Shown one piece after another: positions 13,296 through 15,248 of a stretch of DNA of 15,248 bases. Origin of the DNA: COE1 sp964445375 (lineage in GTDB: Bacteria; Bacillota; Clostridia; Lachnospirales; Lachnospiraceae); contig CAYUKO010000094.1 in NCBI GenBank assembly GCA_964445375.1, positions 1 to 15,248 of the forward strand, given 5' to 3'. Position 1 is the first letter of the stretch. Each line of letters begins with the position of its first letter. Under the pieces are notes generated by a model. The model searched no databases. It was not told the DNA's origin and saw only the letters and a list, made by a program, of their open reading frames with translations. The translations under genes were made by a program, and so were the position numbers.

Positions 13296-14240
13296 CTACT
13301 TTAAAGTGATAATCTTACCAAAGTTACTTAGCTTACATTCTTTGAAATCGCCAAGCATTTTTGAAAGCTTTGCATAGCCATAGTTAGAGATATTAAAATC
13401 AGGAAACTTCTTACAAAGCTTCTGGTTCAATTCTCCCACATTCATGGAATGCTTTTCGGTCTGCTGCAGGATAGAAAGAACTTCCTTGTGAATATCCTCT
13501 AAAGTGACATCCGCATCCAAAAGATAAGCAGTAACGGTAGTTTCTGTGTATTTTAAGGAAATGGATTTCTTGAATTCTGCAGCCTCCAGGAATTTGGAGA
13601 ATTTTGTGTATTCATAGTTACGAACGTCAAAGGACGGATACATTTTAGAAAGTCTGCTTCCAAGTTCGCCGATATCCATTGAGGTTCCGTCATTTCCATT
13701 GTCGCTGATGATTTTGATTAGAGCCTGCTCAATTTCAGATAACGGAGTCAGTGCATCGGTTGTGGTTTCGTTTGTCATTTTCTGAGAAGTCTTAGCAGGT
13801 GATTCTACGTTAGAAACAAGGTCGAGCAGTACGAACTTCTCACAGGCAGAACGAAATGGTTCCGGTGTCTTTCGTTCACCCATTCCAATGACATACATGC
13901 CTGATTCACGAAGTCTCATGGCAAGGCGGGTAAAATCGCTGTCGCTGGATGCGAGGCAAAAGCCTGTTACATGACCGGAATACAGAATATCCATAGCGTC
14001 AATAATCATAGCAGAATCGGTGGCATTTTTACCGGATGTGTAACTGTACTGCTGAACCGGATTAATAGAGTTGGCAAGAAGTACATCCTTCCATTTATTT
14101 GAGGTGGAACGCGTCCAGTCACCATAGATTCTTTTATAAGTAACAGTGCCATATTTGGAAAGCTCTTCTAAGATGATTTTAATATAGTCAGCACTGATAT
14201 TATCACTATCAATGAGTAGTGCAAATTTTTTGTCTTCCAT
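13296..14240 (-). CDS. NYN (LabA/DUF88) nuclease-domain protein with two LOTUS/OST-HTH domains
   Basis: Soluble protein of 314 residues. Residues 1-140 form a NYN domain of the PIN-like RNase superfamily with acidic residues in the expected places: LLIDSDN (Asp11, Asp13), GKNATDSAMIIDAMD (Asp75, Asp81, Asp84) and CLASSDSDFTRLA (Asp100, Asp102). These should bind metal for RNA cleavage. A low-complexity linker (about 145-165) leads to two winged-helix LOTUS units at about 168-232 and 250-314. The units share the pattern MxIGEL/MNVGEL, then KxxPxFxxxNYxYxKxSK. In other proteins LOTUS domains bind RNA, including G-rich and G-quadruplex RNA, so an RNA-targeting nuclease is a fair inference. The ribosome binding site AAAGGGGG is about 12 bases from the ATG. 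It is a single gene, divergent from purL. Confidence 0.9.
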   Translation of the reverse strand: MEDKKFALLIDSDNISADYIKIILEELSKYGTVTYKRIYGDWTRSTSNKWKDVLLANSINPVQQYSYTSGKNATDSAMIIDAMDILYSGHVTGFCLASSDSDFTRLAMRLRESGMYVIGMGERKTPEPFRSACEKFVLLDLVSNVESPAKTSQKMTNETTTDALTPLSEIEQALIKIISDNGNDGTSMDIGELGSRLSKMYPSFDVRNYEYTKFSKFLEAAEFKKSISLKYTETTVTAYLLDADVTLEDIHKEVLSILQQTEKHSMNVGELNQKLCKKFPDFNISNYGYAKLSKMLGDFKECKLSNFGKIITLK

Positions 14241-14425
14241 TTTGAGACAATTCCCCCTTTCTTGAACACATATACAGTTAGTTTAACACAGAAAATCAGA
14301 TTCCAAAAGGGATTTGTAGATACAAAAGCCTATTTTCTTTATTTTTTCGTACATTTAGACAGTTGAAAAAAGAAATAAAAACGATATAATAGAAAATATT
14401 AAAAGATTTACGGAGGACTCATTAA
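14241..14425. other. Divergent intergenic region between the NYN gene and purL
   Basis: This AT-rich region of 185 bases holds the purL promoter and ribosome binding site on the + strand. I find no convincing - strand promoter for the NYN gene. The interrupted palindrome TTTGTA-GA-TACAAA (14313-14326) is a possible operator. The expected purL leader is under 30 bases, so there is no room for a purine riboswitch downstream of that promoter. Confidence 0.5.
14363..14390 (+). promoter_or_regulatory. Sigma-A promoter for purL
   Basis: TTGAAA (14363-14368) and a perfect TATAAT (14385-14390) are separated by 16 bases. Transcription would begin near 14397, and the GGAGG at 14412-14416 follows 9 bases before the ATG at 14426. 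Confidence 0.75.
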
Positions 14426-15248
14426 ATGGGAAATGTAAAACGTATTTACGTAGAAAAGAAAGATTCCTTTGCTGTAAAAGCAAGAGAGTTAGAAGAAGAT
14501 ATTAAGGGTTATCTTGGTATCTCAGGTCTGGAGAAGGTAAGAATCTTCATTCGTTATGATGTAGAGAACTTATCAGATGCTACCTTTGAAAAGGCTTGCA
14601 ATTGTGTATTTTCAGAGCCACCTGTAGATGTACTGTTCCATGAGACATTTGAAATGCCTGCAAATGGAAAGTGCTTTTCCGTAGAATTCCTTCCTGGACA
14701 ATATGACCAGAGAGCAGATTCTGCTGTACAGTGTGTAAGATTCTTAAAAGAAGATGAAGAACCAATTATCAAGACTGCAGTTACATATCTTTTGGTTGGT
14801 AATATTTCCGATGATGAGTTCATGAAGATAAAGTCATACTGCATCAACCCGGTAGATTCCAGAGAGACAGACATGGTTAAGCCGGAAACTCTTGTTACCA
14901 AGTTTGAAGAGCCGGATGATGTTGCTATCGTAGAAGGCTTTGTAGATAAGGCTGAGGCAGATTTAAAGGCACTTTATGATTCCTTTGGACTTGCTATGAC
15001 ATTCAAGGATTTCCAGCATATTCAGAATTATTTCAAGAATGAGGAGAAGAGAAATCCTTCCATCACAGAAATCAGAGTACTGGATACTTATTGGTCTGAT
15101 CACTGCCGTCATACCACATTCTCTACAGAATTAAAGGATGTTGCATTTGAAGAAGGCTATTACACAGATCCAATTAAGACTACCTATAAGAAATATTTAG
15201 AGACAAGAGAAGAAATCTTCCAGGGAAGAAAGGACAAGTATGTTTGTC
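14426..15248 (+). CDS. purL: Phosphoribosylformylglycinamidine synthase, large type, N-terminal part (3' truncated by window edge)
   Basis: Fourth step of purine synthesis: ATP- and glutamine-dependent conversion of FGAR to FGAM. The frame is open from ATG 14426 to the window end (274 codons). The N-terminus (VKRIYVEKKDSFAVKARELEEDI and the following beta-alpha unit, about 1-60) corresponds to the PurS-like domain of the large enzyme. A linker domain (about 160-215) precedes the signature DTYWSDHCRHTTF beginning at residue 220, at the entrance to the synthase domain. The fused N-terminal domain shows that this is the single-chain PurL of about 1,250 residues found in many Clostridia and proteobacteria, not the small Bacillus PurL with separate PurS and PurQ. 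The remaining synthase and glutaminase parts lie beyond the window. Confidence 0.94.
   Translation, partial: MGNVKRIYVEKKDSFAVKARELEEDIKGYLGISGLEKVRIFIRYDVENLSDATFEKACNCVFSEPPVDVLFHETFEMPANGKCFSVEFLPGQYDQRADSAVQCVRFLKEDEEPIIKTAVTYLLVGNISDDEFMKIKSYCINPVDSRETDMVKPETLVTKFEEPDDVAIVEGFVDKAEADLKALYDSFGLAMTFKDFQHIQNYFKNEEKRNPSITEIRVLDTYWSDHCRHTTFSTELKDVAFEEGYYTDPIKTTYKKYLETREEIFQGRKDKYVC

Noticed and set aside
14241..14425. Purine riboswitch ahead of purL.
   Set aside because: The predicted promoter leaves under 30 bases of leader, too short for the purine aptamer, and I see no aptamer core upstream.
1..15248. CRISPR arrays, prophage or transposase genes, tRNA or rRNA genes.
   Set aside because: No regularly spaced repeats, no integrase or transposase motifs and no tRNA-like or rRNA-like stretch were seen on reading both strands.

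Overview
The window looks like a chromosomal segment of a low-GC Gram-positive anaerobe of the class Clostridia, most likely Lachnospiraceae. The evidence is the AT-rich coding, strong GGAGG-type ribosome binding sites, a sporulation-type sigma-H gene in the Firmicutes order cysS-mrnC-rlmB-sigH, a large single-chain PurL and a DUF3048 secreted protein. The assignment rests on recognised protein families only. I see no phage, plasmid, insertion sequence, CRISPR array, rRNA or tRNA gene.

Left part (1-3960): the end of cysS, then mrnC, rlmB, sigH and an unrecognised exported, C-terminally anchored protein lie tightly packed on the + strand and probably form one operon, closed by an intrinsic terminator at 3931-3959. 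They cover tRNA charging, rRNA maturation and methylation, and transition-state transcription. The rae1/yacP gene that sits between rlmB and sigH in Bacillus is absent.

Middle part (3961-10830): a short glycosyltransferase-2 gene behind a strong promoter (lacking the DxD metal motif and the usual C-terminal tail); a leader region with a micro-ORF, a perfect palindrome and a hairpin; recQ; a DUF3048 secreted protein and an alpha/beta-hydrolase esterase, probably co-transcribed; then an ECF transporter S component followed by coaBC. The last pair suggests a pantothenate-uptake plus coenzyme A-synthesis operon.

The most unusual object is at 10832-11263. It is a gene-free, roughly 410-430 bp near-palindrome directly after coaBC. 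Its arms pair through at least eleven perfect helices of 4-24 bp separated by unmatched internal loops. It could be a palindromic MITE-like element or a large hairpin RNA, and it should also stop transcription.

Right part (11281-15248): a - strand VanZ-like membrane protein diverges from a + strand pair (a small DUF6508-like protein and a TetR regulator). A bidirectional terminator separates tetR from a - strand gene encoding a NYN nuclease domain with two LOTUS/OST-HTH domains. The divergently transcribed large purL gene begins at 14426 behind a good sigma-A promoter and runs off the window.
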